A DNA stretch of 64,000 nucleotides, taken from NCBI GenBank assembly GCA_037074705.1, contig CM073590.1, positions 39,703,895 to 39,767,894 of the forward strand, read 5' to 3'. This DNA is from Zhengitettix transpicula. Taxonomy: Eukaryota > Arthropoda > Insecta > Orthoptera > Tetrigidae. The stretch's first letter is position 1; the number at the start of each line of letters is the position of its first letter. Under the pieces are notes generated by a model. The model worked only from the letters and a program-made list of their open reading frames with translations. It made no database searches and was not told the DNA's origin. A program made the translations under genes and the position numbers. This document shows, piece after piece, positions 24,971 to 37,705 of the stretch.

Positions 24971-27731
24971 ATATATATAGAAGAAAGATAGAGAGTCCAC
25001 TTACTGAGCTTTTGTCGTCAGGAATTTCCGTTCTGTACAGTATTTTATTTCTTACACCCATAACTATCTATATTTTATAAATCAATTAGGAACAAAAAGT
25101 AGTATATCTTAAATAACGTAAAATATTTGGCGTTTCGAAGAGCAATGGTATTCAAGAGGTCTGAACGTACCAAAATATAAATACAAGTTTCGATCCGTTG
25201 TTTGATCTCGCTTTAGGGCGGTGTACTGGGTGATTTACGTAGGTGGCGTTCACGGCCCTTCTGCTAAAATTGACCTCCTGGAACTGGGATCCGCTCCAGG
25301 CGTGGTTGGATACAGACGTGGAGTGATGAAACTCGCACGCCAGTCCGTTCTCCTCGCTCCCTGGCTATTCTCCACTTATTCACGTCTTCTCCATTACTGG
25401 AACCCTACTACATGTAGGCTTCCCCACCTCTACTTCATCGCCCGGAACCGTCACATTGCCAAATTTGTAATTTTCGAACATTCATGTCAAGAACTCATTC
25501 CCAGGAGGTTGAACTTTGATCCCTTCGATTTCTTCAAATAAAAGATTGTCTCAGCAAATTGTTTCTTTAGACAAATGTTGCGGTTCCTGGAAGGTTAAAT
25601 GCCCCCTTGTTTTCACGTAATTACTGTTCCTAATTACGATATAGTGTCTGAAATGTCCCTGTTTTCGAGACATCCTTTCTAAGGCGACTTCATGTCATTA
25701 TGCCCGGTCGCCGCCACCACAGCTGACAGAGGTACTAACTAGTCACGCATCCAAAAAAGAGATAATATATTTCCCATACATTTAAATTCATAATAAAGAA
25801 ATTTTTCGCATAAAATTCACGCGTTAAAACATAAATAATTGTATGTAATCTATCTACAAACAGATATGGAAAAGTTTGATTTACATATGACGAATTTAAC
25901 ATCGTATTGGAATGTGATGGATGGCAATTTTGACAAAACCCGTCTGTCATATTGTTGGCGGTCATTGCTAATTGTAGAAAAAAGTAGGCAGTCCTCTTTC
26001 GCATGCAGTTGTATAATTCATAGACATTGGATTAAAATTTAACCTGACAAAATCAGCAAACAAACTCGATCTTTTCTGTAAAATCGAGCATGCAACAGTT
26101 ATGTTCTTCTTGAAATTTATAACGTATTCTGACATGATTTTTACTTCCCAAATTCTCATTTTACATGATCAAACTAGTATTCTCTTTGTGGTTAAATTAT
26201 CGTAGTGTTCCATAGAGAGTCCGCGTGGGTTGTACAACGGATTTCAGTGATTTGTAGGATCATTATGTTCCATTTATCAACTTTCAAATTTTCATCTCAG
26301 ACTTCTTGCATACAAGAATAAAATATCCTAAATGAATTTTAGAATAAATCGTTACATATTCTCGTTTTCAGGTTTCACAGTAATCCATTGATTTTGAGAT
26401 CATGGCCCGACCAACATATTTCCCTTGATTCAGAAGCTGCGTGGAGTGCATTATGTCCATTCATGCTTTCAGTCCCTTTGTCGGTACCACACAGCTACCG
26501 CCCTTTGTCAATTTTTGTTCACAAAACATGAAATTAACTTGTACTCATGTTTTTCAATAAAGAACACAAAATACTTGTGTTATCGCACTATTCGTTTATA
26601 CATGTCATTATAAATTAATCTTGAATTTAAACAGATTGGGTAAAATAAAGATAAACTTAACCAAAAGATGTTAACAATAATTAAATTAAATTAAATTAAG
26701 TTATAGAACGGGGAACGTTGACCAATAAATTATCGAAATATAATGACAAATATTCCTTCATAATCTACTCTGCGATGGAAACTACCGATACATTTGCAAT
26801 CTGTGGAGCGAACGTTGCAAATGTGCTCTATACTGAGAGTAATAAGCGATAGGCGTCACATTTATATCAACGATCACCAACTTATATATAAATATAAATG
26901 CGAGAAAGGATGTGATTTCGTCTAAGAAATTAAAATAATTTTTATGGAAAGGAAAGATAGAAAGGGGTTGGTGTACTTGAAATTGAAGCTCGGTGCTGCC
27001 ACTCAGGATAGAAGGAATTTCATCCAATTTTCTGAGGCGTCAGCCGAGGAGTATGTTGTGACGAAACAGAAATAGTAGAGTACAGTAAGAGAGCAGAGTG
27101 TGTTTTGGAGGGGCTGATCCGTATGGTAGCCATAGCGGGAATCTGTGGTGGTAGAATTCAGCAAAGTATAAGCTAAATATATCAGCTATCAGTATTAAAG
27201 GGATTTTCACAGAAAACTGAGTGTGACCATACGTACGATAGCAAAGTAGTAAGGCGCATAAAGTGCTGGAAAGTGAGACGATAATAAAATCAGTGTTACG
27301 GCCTGTCAATGAAAAATAGTGTTGTATAAAAATTAAAATAATCGCACGTGAACAAACCAGACCAGCTCTAAATAAATTATTTTTAAAATCCAAAAACTTT
27401 CTTCTGTAAATCTTTATGTACATATCGTTTACCGCCAGATTATATAACTTTTCAGAGTTCAATAATTTTGTTATTGGTATAAAATTTTGTTATTATAAAT
27501 TTAAATTCTTTTTTTTCCTTTTGTAAATATTGCATATTGCGGTCTTTATTAGAGGCCGTATAAGCGGCCCTGAAATTTTTATTCTCATGAAATCTGAGGC
27601 ATTTACTTAAAAATATAAAATGTAAATTCAACGAAAATCAAATTTGTCAAATAAATGATATGTTATTTTTTTAAATATTTTTGATTAATTTCAACTTCCT
27701 TTGATTCTTTAATAAATTTGTGTATACCACA

Positions 27732-27766
<35 letters not shown>

Positions 27767-28479
27767 ATTGTAATTTGTAACGTAGGACCAATATCATACA
27801 TTAATAATCAAGAAATTAACATCCACGGAAGTACCGTCACTTGTCCCAGAATATTTCAATAACTAATTAGTTATTATATAACTTTGAATGAAATGAAATA
27901 AAAGTCCATAGTTATACGTAATGTAGCATTTCCACTCTTATATTAACAACATGAATGTGGAAAACAGATTATATGATTTTATATACATAATTAAGACTTA
28001 AATATATGTATGGTGCTCAGTCAAGACAATTATTTAAAATAAAGGCTGGCATATATATTTGAAATGGATTAGTACTAATTTAATTACGTTAAATTCTCAA
28101 TTGTTTTACAATTTAACACTGTTCATTCTTCGATATTCTTCCATACAGTTCTATTATTTAACAAAGGGTGGGTAGGAATGAATGATGTTGTTTTTATAAC
28201 GTTACCAGGTTATGTCGGCAGCATATGACAGGAACATGTTGCTGTATTCTTGAACGATCCAAAATCCGCTGCCACGGATTGTTCTACAAAGATAAATGTT
28301 CGTAATGGGGAAATTTACTCTCCATTTCAGCTCTGAAGCATTACAATTAAGTAATGTTCCAAACCAACAACGGATTATTGTTCAAAAATTACTTCTTCTT
28401 CGTTACATTAGCATAAATTCATCAAGACACGAATTATTATATAATTACCCCTACTATTACTACTATGGGCAATACAACG
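24971..28479. other. Long stretch without recognised gene
   Basis: It holds a 106-codon plus frame (25221-25541) of more balanced base composition that ends at an overlapping AATAAA and matches nothing I know. There is also a 140-codon minus frame (27040-27462), rich in hydrophobic residues and unrecognised, and a (TA)n tract at 27731-27767. In DNA this AT-rich a few frames of 100-140 codons are expected by chance, so neither is called a gene. Confidence 0.4.
27731..27767. repeat. (TA)n microsatellite
   Basis: Alternating TA with a single TG interruption. Confidence 0.93.
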
Positions 28480-28484
28480 TATGA

Positions 28485-28692
28485 ACGGCTGCCAGACTTA
28501 TCTTACGTGACACATTCTGGATTTAGTAGTGACACCTCGTCAGAGTGTTGATTCTCCCACAGCCTTAGCCCCAGTTTTCGTGACCAGGATAATCACAAAC
28601 ATCCACATGACTATTTCGGGATTCGATCTCGGAACCTCTGCGATGCGAGGCATTGACGCTGGCCACTACACCACAGTAGGCCGGCTATAATT
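28485..28692 (-). mobile_element. tRNA-derived SINE
   Basis: On the minus strand the 5' part reads like a tRNA gene. An A-box TGGTGTAGTGG matches the polymerase III consensus TRGYNNARNGG at every position. About 40 bp later comes GATCGAATCCC, close to the B-box GGTTCGANTCC. A tRNA-unrelated body of about 130 bp follows. The distance between boxes suits a tRNA head. I see no clear tail or target duplication, so the 3' edge is approximate. Confidence 0.72.
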
Positions 28693-29029
28693 ACACTTAT
28701 AAGATTAAATCTTCCTCAATATACTAGAAAAGAAAAACTGGTTGTGTTCTTTTTAGGGGTCAAAGATAATTCACTCAACAATAACAAACGGTGCGAACTT
28801 TCTCTCGGATATATAGCACTTGGGACATTCACCATCGCTGATAAGTAACCCTTAATAAAAAATTAAGTTCAAACCACATTAACGTTTAACATTACCAATG
28901 AACCCTTACGCAAAACTAAAATTAAAACACTTATATTAAATACAACTCTTTACTAATTTTCCGAACGAAGAGAAGTTAGGTTCTATGGTTAATTGTTAGT
29001 TAGAATTTGTAAAATTTTTAAATGCCAGA

Positions 29030-29240
29030 GAATAAAATTTTATGGGTATAGAAGCCATATGGAACAAGTTTTATAAATATGTATAAAGACACAAATGTAA
29101 CCCAGAGAATATTGTACATTTGAAAAATAACTACTCTCTCCTAGTAACAGAGGGTGAGAAAGCCTAAGTACTAAATTCATTTTTTACTTCCGTATTCAAT
29201 AAAAACTATAACACCCCTGAATTATTGGACGAGTAAATTA
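29030..29240 (+). pseudogene. CR1-like LINE scrap, nuclease-polymerase linker
   Basis: Translated in plus frames, this reads FYKYV at about 29070, NPENIVHLKN, then VTEGEKA, a stop, and VLNSFFTSVFNKN (about 29144-29210). The pattern of a short domain with LVTE, KAEVLN, FF.SVF precedes the reverse transcriptase fingers in CR1-type LINEs. At least one in-frame stop and one frame change are present. Only this linker piece is left; no polymerase motif follows before the next repeat. Confidence 0.7.
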
Positions 29241-29675
29241 TTAGAATACTTTTGATGGTTATACACTCAGGAACAAAAATGAACCGTTTTGCTCTTAAAT
29301 TGTTTGAGATATTATTTGTCCCCTTGAATTCATATATGATGTCGTTTTTTCAACATCATGCAAGATACATGCATTTATATTTTCACAATATTCAAACATT
29401 CTGACTCGCCTAGAAAAAAAGAAATGATGTGTTTCTACTATATTTCTCTGCTGAGTATCCCTCTTGATTTTCCAACGATAATCGGCCTTGATACCTCTTT
29501 ATCATAGCTAAAATCTCCGTATGAAAGTGTTCTCTGTGCTCATCGATCACTCTGCCAAGATTTCAGGGAAGAAATCCAGTTGCAATGGCAGGAAGTATAT
29601 TTTTATGAACATATTACTGGCAGAATTTTTATAAGATCGTCGACGAAGGAAGAAGAAGAAGGTGTAGACAAGCTA
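29241..29675. other. Unassigned sequence
   Basis: Nothing recognised. It may include more LINE remnant or the flank of the next R copy. Confidence 0.4.
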
Positions 29676-30100
29676 TTTATAGGGTAATCGACATAGTGGC
29701 ATTTCGTCTCTTGTAGGACAGGATAGGGACTGAAAGTTGGGATGCGGAAAGGTAGAGGAAGGTAACCAAGGGTTAACTAGGGCCCCTGGGGTGCCGTTTA
29801 AGGATCCTACCCGGCAATTCGCCTAAATGTGATGCAGGGAAAACCCTAGAAAAACCTGCATCAGGTAGGTCGGACATTGGGTACTTGTCCCACGCCCTTC
29901 CGTAAGCGGGAGAGGAGTTTGCTGTGGGGACGCAGAATTCCCTTCTCCGTGCCTCGACCAGTTTATCAGGCAGCTTGCCGACTATTACAATAGGAAAAAC
30001 ATACAACTCTTACCGTACGCTCAAGGTCTGCGACCCCGGAACATACACCTCTCAAAACAGGCCGAGGTGGGAACCTTAGTTCAAAAACGAAGAGAGGAAA
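29676..30100 (-). mobile_element. Family R retroposon, copy 4
   Basis: Minus-strand copy sharing all central blocks with the copy at 18.8 kb, including the sense frame CVPTANSSPAYGRAWDKYP. Its tail region is altered: the usual poly(T)-AGGGCAACAGG start is replaced by TATAGGGTAATCGACATAGTGG at about 29677-29698. The 5' end stops near GTTCAAAAACGAAGAGAGG (30099), and the block CCGAGGTGCCTCGG is shortened. Confidence 0.85.
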
Positions 30101-30455
30101 ATGCAATGTCACCAAAATTTTCCACATTTCAATTTCTAAATGAACTGTGAGTAACGTTTTTGAATGCTAGCCAAGCTACTTTATCCAGTGATTAAAACGT
30201 TTCATCACGCGTATTTGTGCATCCACAAACATTCCTTCTTTAATTTTTGTTTGACTTTTTGGTTGGAAACTTCTGTTTTAAGTACATCAGACTAGGAGTG
30301 TTTTCCATGGCTTTGGCGAAATTCTTCATTAATGCTGCTTTGATATGTAACGGAGGTAGATTACACAATGCGTCCTGTTTCACATTTTTGAGTTCAGGAA
30401 TGAATTACTCGCGTTTAGGCCATTCTTTACTGATGTAATGTTTTTTTCGTTTCTC
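30101..30455. other. Unassigned spacer
   Basis: A 63-codon plus frame at 30247-30438 is unrecognised. Nothing else. Confidence 0.4.
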
Positions 30456-30915
30456 TTAACCCTGTGAAAAACAACAGTACTGTGTGTAACTAAAAATCAC
30501 TGTGGCAAAATAAGTTTATAATGAATACGAACTTCTGCCACACTGCGGTGTAGCTTAAACGCAGTGAACACCACGAGACAACAACTGTAAAAATTTAGAG
30601 ATTTATTTAAGTAGTAATTTGGTATGGCAGACCCAAGTTAACGATGCTACAAGGAAATCGAGTAATTCTTTACACTTTTGGATGAGAGTTCTGAGGAAGA
30701 CCCGTCGTAGAACTCGTGAACCATCTTAGTCATCACCTTACAATCTTAGAATATGGATCCTCATGATGGGAACCGTAGCGCGACACATGACGAAATATTT
30801 ACTAATCCAGAACCAAGCCGTAGATGAGAAAGTTCGCGGACTCGGATAGGAGTCATAAAAAGACGTCAAACTGCAGTATTTGGTGCCATGCACAATGCAT
30901 ATGTGGGACATTAAC
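30456..30915 (+). mobile_element. Possible 5' end of a piggyBac-like DNA transposon, decayed
   Basis: TTAACCCTGTGAAAAACAAC at 30456 has the TTAA-CCC start typical of piggyBac ends. At 30624 an ATG opens a frame reading MADPS, stop, RCYKEIE, stop, FFTLLDESSEEDPS, stop. This acidic, serine-rich opening is like the N-terminus of piggyBac-type transposases. The stops at 30639, 30663, 30708 and 30717 (TAA, TAA, TAG, TGA) could each be one C-to-T change from CAA, CAA, CAG and CGA. No catalytic domain or 3' terminal repeat is found; the copy seems cut off near 30900. The assignment rests on short motifs. Confidence 0.4.
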
Positions 30916-31305
30916 AAGGGATGATATTTGAACTGATTATAAGTAATTTACAAATCGAACTGCACATTATCAATTGGAGTCGCAAACCCAACATAAATTC
31001 ACAAAATTTAAGCCCGTAATCAATATAATGTGTATTATTGTTATAAGATAAGATTATAGACGAAACGTTGCAGAAGGTAGATGAAAAAATGGGAATCATT
31101 GAAAAGAGATATTTGCGAATCAAGCATCTATAATGTGATTTTTGAGGGCCACATTTTGTTTCGCACAGCTTGCCTGTGACGCCTGGTAGAGAGTAGTCTC
31201 GTGGATCTCATTAAAAACGAAATTGTAAATTATCAACCCTGAGATTAAGTTTTTAATAACGTCTTGAGATTGTTTAAAAATCACTTGTATTATTAAATGT
31301 GGAGG
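30916..31305. other. Unassigned sequence
   Basis: Two minus frames of 70-74 codons (30911-31123, 31120-31344) have no motif. Nothing else was noticed. Confidence 0.4.
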
Positions 31306-31308
31306 AGT

Positions 31309-32073
31309 GTAATATATAATTATGTTACAGATATATGTTATCAATTCCTTTAAACCTGTATCTTCAAATATATTAGGAATCAGGCATTACAACTGACATA
31401 GGTAAATATTCGTTTCTTAATAGATCCATCTTGGAATGAAATAGGTTACCTGCAGTAGTTCTCAAGACGTTTCCTCTTACAGGTCAACTTTGGCAGTGAC
31501 GGTTAAGTCAGAAAAGTTATGTTATTCAAACCTGAAATCTGTTCCTTAGATTGTGAAGTGAAGTGGACAACCCAAATAAAATTGTAAGTAGACATTTAGT
31601 GATAAATTCTGTAAGTTGTTTAAGGGTAATAGTCAGATTTCGTTTTCATTTTATTTTAACTGCATTGTTTAAATTGCAAATTTTAGTGTTCCGTTTCCTT
31701 ATCTACCCAGTGAAGACCCTGGGGTATAGAGTCTGATTTATAAAATTTAACTGGATTATTAGTGTAATTTAATTGTTGGTGTAAAAGAATATAAAAAATA
31801 TACAGAGATTTCTTGAGTTGTATTCTAGATTAATAAAATTGTTTTGTTTATAAAATTTAATAACTTGTTTAATTTAAATTCCTATAATAATAATTTATCT
31901 ATAGTCTGGGTAATCAATGGGAGCAAATTAATTAATTTTCAAGTTGTTAATAAAAAACAAATTTTGAGTAATAACTTGAAACAAAAAATTTAAATAATTG
32001 TCGATTATTATATTTTTGAGCGACAAAGTTTCACAAAATAAATTTAAAATTAATTATCAAGAGGAGTATTACA
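31309..32073 (+). mobile_element. Diverged LTR of family L with possible primer-site stub
   Basis: The block GTCAGATTTCGTTTTCATTT at about 31633, then CTACCCAGTGAAGACCCTGG at 31703, aligns with the LTRs at 24.6 and 52.2 kb. The sequence ends GAGTATTACA at 32073 followed by atatattt. About 60 bp before that, ATTATTATATTTTTGAGCGACAAAG (around 32004-32028) looks like an earlier LTR end followed by a primer-site-like stretch. This repeats the arrangement at 24910-24970. The start at TGTAATATA (31309) is a guess. Confidence 0.45.
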
Positions 32074-34220
32074 ATATATTTTAATTTATTCATGTACAGT
32101 CGCCAAGAACAATTTTGTTGACGCGACTCTAAACCTCCCAATAAAAAAGGCAGTACATTAGCATACACACGCCATCATTTGAGTAAGTTAGTTAACAATA
32201 AGAAATTTATTACACTTTCGTAAACCAATAAACGTGAATATGGATATTAATTTGTGATAAATAGGTCCGTGACTGGCTGAGAAATATTGGCGATTATAAT
32301 TTTCCTTTATTTAAAAGCAAGAGTAACACGTAAACAAAATTAGTGACGAAAAGATTGATAAATGCGACTGATTCATTTCTTTAGGTGACACGCCTGCGCA
32401 AAACAAATGTGGTAGTCAGCAATGAAGTTTACTGGTCGTTTGGGTGTCGACGCCAACAGCAGAATTGCCCCTGCGTATAAAGCTGGCGTTATAGTGTGCA
32501 GGTTTTGACGCACAGTGCTTTATGGTACGGGAACAATTAAGCGCCGCATGGTTGCATAATACAGTATTCATTGTGGAGCTTGTACTGTTTTACTGCGCCC
32601 AATTTGCAATGGAACGCCGTCAGCTAATTCCAACGAATGGGGCAGAGTAGGGGGTGTTTGTTTGAAACCTCGCCAGTTCACAATGTTGAAGCATTTCATA
32701 TCAACTGCTTTTGTTTTAAATTGCAGGTTAGGCGAAATGTTTTCTCCGCAATGGCTAAAAATATTACTGGCTGGCAGCTAAACTATGATCATATGTCAGT
32801 GCAAATGATGTAGTTTTAATTTGAACTGGGATGTTTACTACTATTGAGGTCAGTTCGTATGAAAACCTTCTAATAAAAGGCTTCCCTCCATTGGACGGCA
32901 GGAATAATATCCCTAACCTAAATTTTTAATTCACTGTAACTTGTTCTCATTCACTGTCGCATGGTTCACACGTTTTCGGTCAGACGAAAAATATAAGGAA
33001 CCATTGCAGCCTGGTGAAATAATGATGTCCTTTACTCTTTATGTAGATGGAAAAGAACTACTAGTTTTGGTAATAAATGACTGGCTACATTCTCAGAATC
33101 TAAAGTTGAACACTAATAGAAAAATAAATGACTTATAATCAGTTGCCAAAGGTATTAGCAATAGTGCTGAATGACGAAAGAAGTTTAGTTATATTTCATG
33201 TCACATACTTCTATAATATTTATAAAACAAGAACTATGTTTGTTATAATTTTATAAAGAAATACATTAATTCACACTTAATAAACCATTCATGTGATGTA
33301 ACTCATAAAATAATGCTCCGATATATAATAATTATATTCTAATAACCATAAAGGAAAGCTTTTATACTTCCTTAATTTCAACACGTTGCAAAGCCAATTC
33401 ATATAATATACAAATTGAAGATATTTAATTATTTACTGTATTTAACTTTTAACAACAATTTCTTGTAATATTGACTTTTAAATATGGAAATAAATTTAAA
33501 TTTTACTTAACTTTAATAATTTATTATTATTTAATGAAATCTTTAATTTACCAAATTTTAATTCCAATTCTTAACATATAGTGAACACTGAAATTTAATT
33601 AATATAAACAATTTATTAAAAACAGAAAATTTATTTTACATAAAGTTTTGGGCACGGCTATTTATTTAAATGAGAATCTTATTTTTACCTCTGGGCGTTT
33701 TAGCAGAGGTCTTTAAAAGTATAGAATTCAAATGAAAAAATTAATTTATATGAAAAATTATTCAGATTAAATTACAAAATGTTATGCTTTAAAAAATTCC
33801 CTAAATACGAACTAAATTAAATTAAATTATACGGTATAATAACTACACAAGGTTTACTAGATTTTTTCCGCATTTAAAATAATGCAATTTTGCTTGATTT
33901 TCAATTTTACTTTCACTGACAATTTTGCTTCACAAACATTAAACAAATGAATTTTAATTTCGAAATTAGGCCACATTACTTCAAACACACTTTCAAAACG
34001 CACTAAATTAAATTGCTTTAAAGCTCCCGACTACAAAATTACGCTCTATGCCTCGAGTAAGTTCGCAATTATGATTAGCAAGGTAATTTTTCTGGGTGAT
34101 TGTTCAGTATTATTGTGATAAAAATAATGCTTAGATCACAAGATAGTTCATCTCTGGGAAACAGCCAATAAATTAACAAACTTCCATACTCAAAGATTGA
34201 AGCCTTTCCCGGTGCACTTG
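32074..34220. other. Unassigned sequence
   Basis: A GC-richer patch at 32390-32660 with a TATA-like GCGTATAAAGC could be promoter-like but links to no frame. A 65-codon plus frame at 32941-33138 is unrecognised. The rest is AT-rich and blank. Confidence 0.4.
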
Positions 34221-34401
34221 TTCAATATATTGTTCTCGGAGCTCAACCGTGTTTTGCATAATTGTAGAACGCAACGTTTCGACGACTAAAAGCTCTGTCG
34301 TCATCTTCGCCTAGAAGATGACGACAGAGCTTTTACTCGTCGAAACGTTGCGTTCTACAATTATGCAAAACCCGGTTGAGCTCCGAGAACAATATATTGA
34401 A
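34221..34401. repeat. 181-bp near-perfect inverted repeat
   Basis: Arms of 88 bp (34221-34308 and 34314-34401) flank a five-base loop GCCTA centred at 34311. I count two mismatches between the arms, at about 34250/34372 and 34286/34336. A transcript would fold into one long hairpin. Each arm has GATGACGACAGAGC...GTCGAAACG, which resembles the GAUGA / stem / GAAAC arrangement of Penelope-type hammerhead motifs, so it may be two such ends head to head. The 119-codon frame starting at 34318 runs through the right arm and is not taken as a gene. Confidence 0.93.
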
Positions 34402-34981
34402 ACTTCCATACTGCTGGTACGACTCCGAACGACCTCGGTTATTGCAAATTTCTCTCTCGATCTCCACAAACAGACTGATAATTTTTCTGCAAATACACTC
34501 TTTAGAATACCTTACAACTTTTCATTTTCCATAACTTTAATAATTCCGTCCAACTCCGTACGACCTAACCCCCATGGCAACTTTTCTACGACAACAACCG
34601 CAGAGCGTCTAATTTTGCGCAATGGCGACAATCTTCCTAGACCTCCACAAACGAACTCACAATTTTTACTGATTTAAAAATTCACCCCCTTCTACTGGCA
34701 TTACCATTACCTAGTCGTAAGAAATTGAAATAGGCCAACCTCTCACCGTCCCGGCAAACGTATGGTCCTATCACCATTTGACTTATTACGCTGTTGCAAA
34801 GACAAAGACTCCACAAAAAAAGTCTGTGAAAGCTCTGGTTTCAGCGTTTGAATATTCTTTCAACTACATGGCCACAATCTTACCCACAAACTTTATAATC
34901 TAACAATTCTGAAACTCATATTATTACAACATTGGTATATATTACAGTGTAATAAAACAAAAAGTATTCATTTATAATATA
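34402..34981. other. Unassigned spacer before the ACTAGC element
   Basis: Pyrimidine-rich, gene-like base mix at 34400-34830 but with no recognised frame or repeat. Confidence 0.4.
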
Positions 34982-36835
34982 ACTAGCTGAGTGCACGGCG
35001 TTGCCCGATATGTCATTTATCCATAACTCCCAATTTTTTCGTTATTTTTATGTAACGCAACTCGACCATTATCCCCAAATGTGTTATCAGCCGATTACAT
35101 AGTTTGAAAATTTCAGAATTTGCCGCTCAACACCAAGACATACCCAGTTTGTTACAATGAAACTGAGCGACATCCATAACCCCAGAATTGTCTCGACAGC
35201 CCCCCCTTCGCAGTAGGTGCGAGAGAACAAATTTGCCGTAATTGTTTAACTTATGAAAGTAGAACACCGCTGTGCTTGCCCACCATCACGTGTCAATGTA
35301 CTCACGCAATGCAGAATAACCGCGATAGTCATATCATGTCGAGGTACATAGAAAACGTCTATTCGCGTTATTTTCTAGTAACACACCACAAAACCCCACC
35401 CCTGAAAGGGGTTGAAATTTTGCACATACAACATAAGTAGAAATATCAATCCATTTAACCGCGACTATTATTTATTCCACACAAATATCGACCGTTTAAC
35501 ATGTTAGAAAATTTACACCCCGTCAACCCTTTCCTTAGGGGAGTTAAACGTTTATTCGAAATGTCATATTTACACTCATTGACATCGATAATCCCGGATT
35601 CGACTCCTAATTCCATTGTTTTTTAGTTATTTTGAACCATAATCTCCCTCTAATACCGAAAATTAAACGTGGAGAACATGTAGAGAAATTTTTTGAATCT
35701 CATTGATCCCGAAATATTTAATTCGACGCAAAAACGGCCGGTTAACATGATTTAAAATTTCATCGACCGCCCAACTCCTCCCACCCCAGCCATTCACACG
35801 CGTTGCCAAAATTGTCATTAATAAACTCAGCGACATGCATAAACAAGATTTGACACGATTCTCTGTGGTTATTTCCTTGTAACTCGCTCCACCGCCACCC
35901 ATAAGTAAGCTCCCCCCTCATGCCGAAAGGAGTTGAAATTTTACATACATAATATCGGTACAAATACTAAATAACCATGAAAAATATTTATTCAACGCTA
36001 ATATCGTATATATGTTTAAAAATTTCCATCCTGTCCATTTTCGCCCATTGGGATTAAATGGCTTATTAAATGTCGTAATTAAACTCAGCAAAATCCATAA
36101 CCCTGGATCTCAAACCCATCCCTAAGGTTTTCCTTCTCTTATTTCGAAAGGGGTTCATATAATATGCAAATAACAACGATAGAAATACTATCAATGTAAT
36201 TGATGTTGACAAATAATTATTCCTCAAAAAACATCGACCGTTTAACAAGTTTGATAATTTATACCCCCTCCAACTCCTCGCTGGGGAAGTTAAATCGTAA
36301 GTCGAATGTCATAATTAAACTCAATTACAACTATAACCCTGGAGTCGACTCCAGGGTCGATTGTTTTCACGTTATTAAAATATAAGATGTTTTAGAATGT
36401 TTGACTGTTTCTACTCTGATGCCGAAACGGGTTAAAATTTTACAAACAACACAGGTAGAAATACTATCAACGTAATTGACCCCGATAACTATTTATTCCA
36501 CGCAAATATCGACCATTTAACATGTTTAATATATTTCACCCCGTTGCGGGTTAAATGGCCAATTGAATGTCACAATCAAACTCACCGACATCCATTACCT
36601 GGATTTGACTCAAAACTCAGTTGTATTCGCGTTATTTTCTTGTAACGTCCGTTCACCCCCAACCCTAAGGATTTTCCATTACCATTATTTAAGGAATTCA
36701 AATTTTTCTAATATCTCATATCTAGAAACACTATCAATCTCTTTGATGCATAAAAATATTTATGCGATTAAAATATCGACTGTTCTAGTATGCTTAGATA
36801 TTTCCACCTCCGCTCCTCGGAGTGGTAGACACGTC
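34982..36835 (+). repeat. ACTAGC-family element with internal tandem repeats, copy A
   Basis: It starts ACTAGCTGAGTGCACGGCGT at 34983 and continues TGCCCGATATGTCATTTATC. Inside, a unit recurs with its order kept: ATCCATAACCC, a CGCGTTATTTT...TGTAACG block, a GAAAGGGGTTGAAATTTTACA block, AATATTTATTC.ACGCAAATATCGACC, then TTTAACATGTTTGAAAATTT. The last block recurs near 35107, 35499, 35746, 36013, 36246, 36519 and 36790, giving mostly 230-275 bp steps. It has no coding potential I can support. The right end is not defined by a clear terminal motif. Confidence 0.85.
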
Positions 36836-37556
36836 TGACCCCAACAGTGTTTGTTTCCTGGTCGCAAAGAACACGTGTACGAAGTTTGGTAAAAATTGCT
36901 CCACCGGTGTAGATTTGTATAAGGAACATACAAAAATACATACTTATCTACACTTATCTCTTAACCAATATGCTGAATTTTCGACATTTGTTGCCAACAT
37001 TGATGTCAACTCAGGCCTTTTTATCCCCTCATTCCGTCGTAATTGATGGTTCGCAGGTTACTCATCTCTGACTTTTGTCTATTCCTCGCCACCTATTTTT
37101 CGGCTATTTTCCAATTTCACATTTCATCTGACGACTGTTTTCGTTCTCAACACCTCACGGCAGCCTCCCACGCCCATCATGGTGATGAACTATTTATATT
37201 TTCTGATAGTCCATCTCTCTTTTCCGTCCACGAAATTATCACTAATCCCATCTTTCACTCCATTAGGGTTGTTGAAAATTTCCTTCTTCCTTCTCTTAAG
37301 CGCTCGAAGATAATCTCCAGACGATTAAATAGGGTGAATGTCTTGATGTTTTCCATTTAGACACGTTTCCGTCTCGATATCGAAATCCTTGTCTCATTGG
37401 ATGAGTCATCCTTCACTCGACACGGATTAGAAGTCCAGTATAGCCATTTTTCAATAATATTCCTAAATTTATTTGTAAAATCAAGTAAATAAATCACGTT
37501 ACACAGTTTACAGAACCGATAACTTTGGAGTGTTACTATTGTAGTATTTTTGTTTT
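36836..37556. other. Unassigned sequence
   Basis: Pyrimidine-rich with plus frames at 36822-37046 and 37043-37360 that match nothing known. No repeat seen. Confidence 0.4.
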
Positions 37557-37559
37557 CGA

Positions 37560-37705
37560 AGAAGAAAAAGGGTAATCCACATAGTGGTCACTCCCCTCAT
37601 ACAGAATAGGGAAGGTGCTGAAAAGGGGGATGTGGGAAGGTAGAACAAGGTAGCAAAGGGTTAAATAGGGTCCCGGGGCTTTTGTTTTAAGGATCCTTCC
37701 CGAAA
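37560..37705 (-). mobile_element. Family R retroposon, copy 5, strongly 5'-truncated
   Basis: Only the last 140 bp of the repeat are present (minus strand): AGGGTAATCCACATAGTGG, AGGGGGATGTGGGAAGGTAG, AGCAAAGGGTTAAATAGGGT and TTTTAAGGATCCTTCCCG. Flanks CGAAGAAGA and CGAAAAGAT may be a worn target duplication. The short length shows 5' truncation. Confidence 0.8.

Noticed and set aside
27040..27462. 140-codon minus frame, hydrophobic, as a membrane protein gene
   Set aside because: No family motif, biased composition from AT-rich DNA, and such lengths are expected by chance in a window this AT-rich.
34318..34677. 119-codon plus frame as a gene
   Set aside because: It begins in the right arm of the long inverted repeat and shows no motif.
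34982..36835. CRISPR-like array
   Set aside because: Units are hundreds of bases, diverged, without constant short repeats and unique spacers, and the context is a eukaryotic genome.
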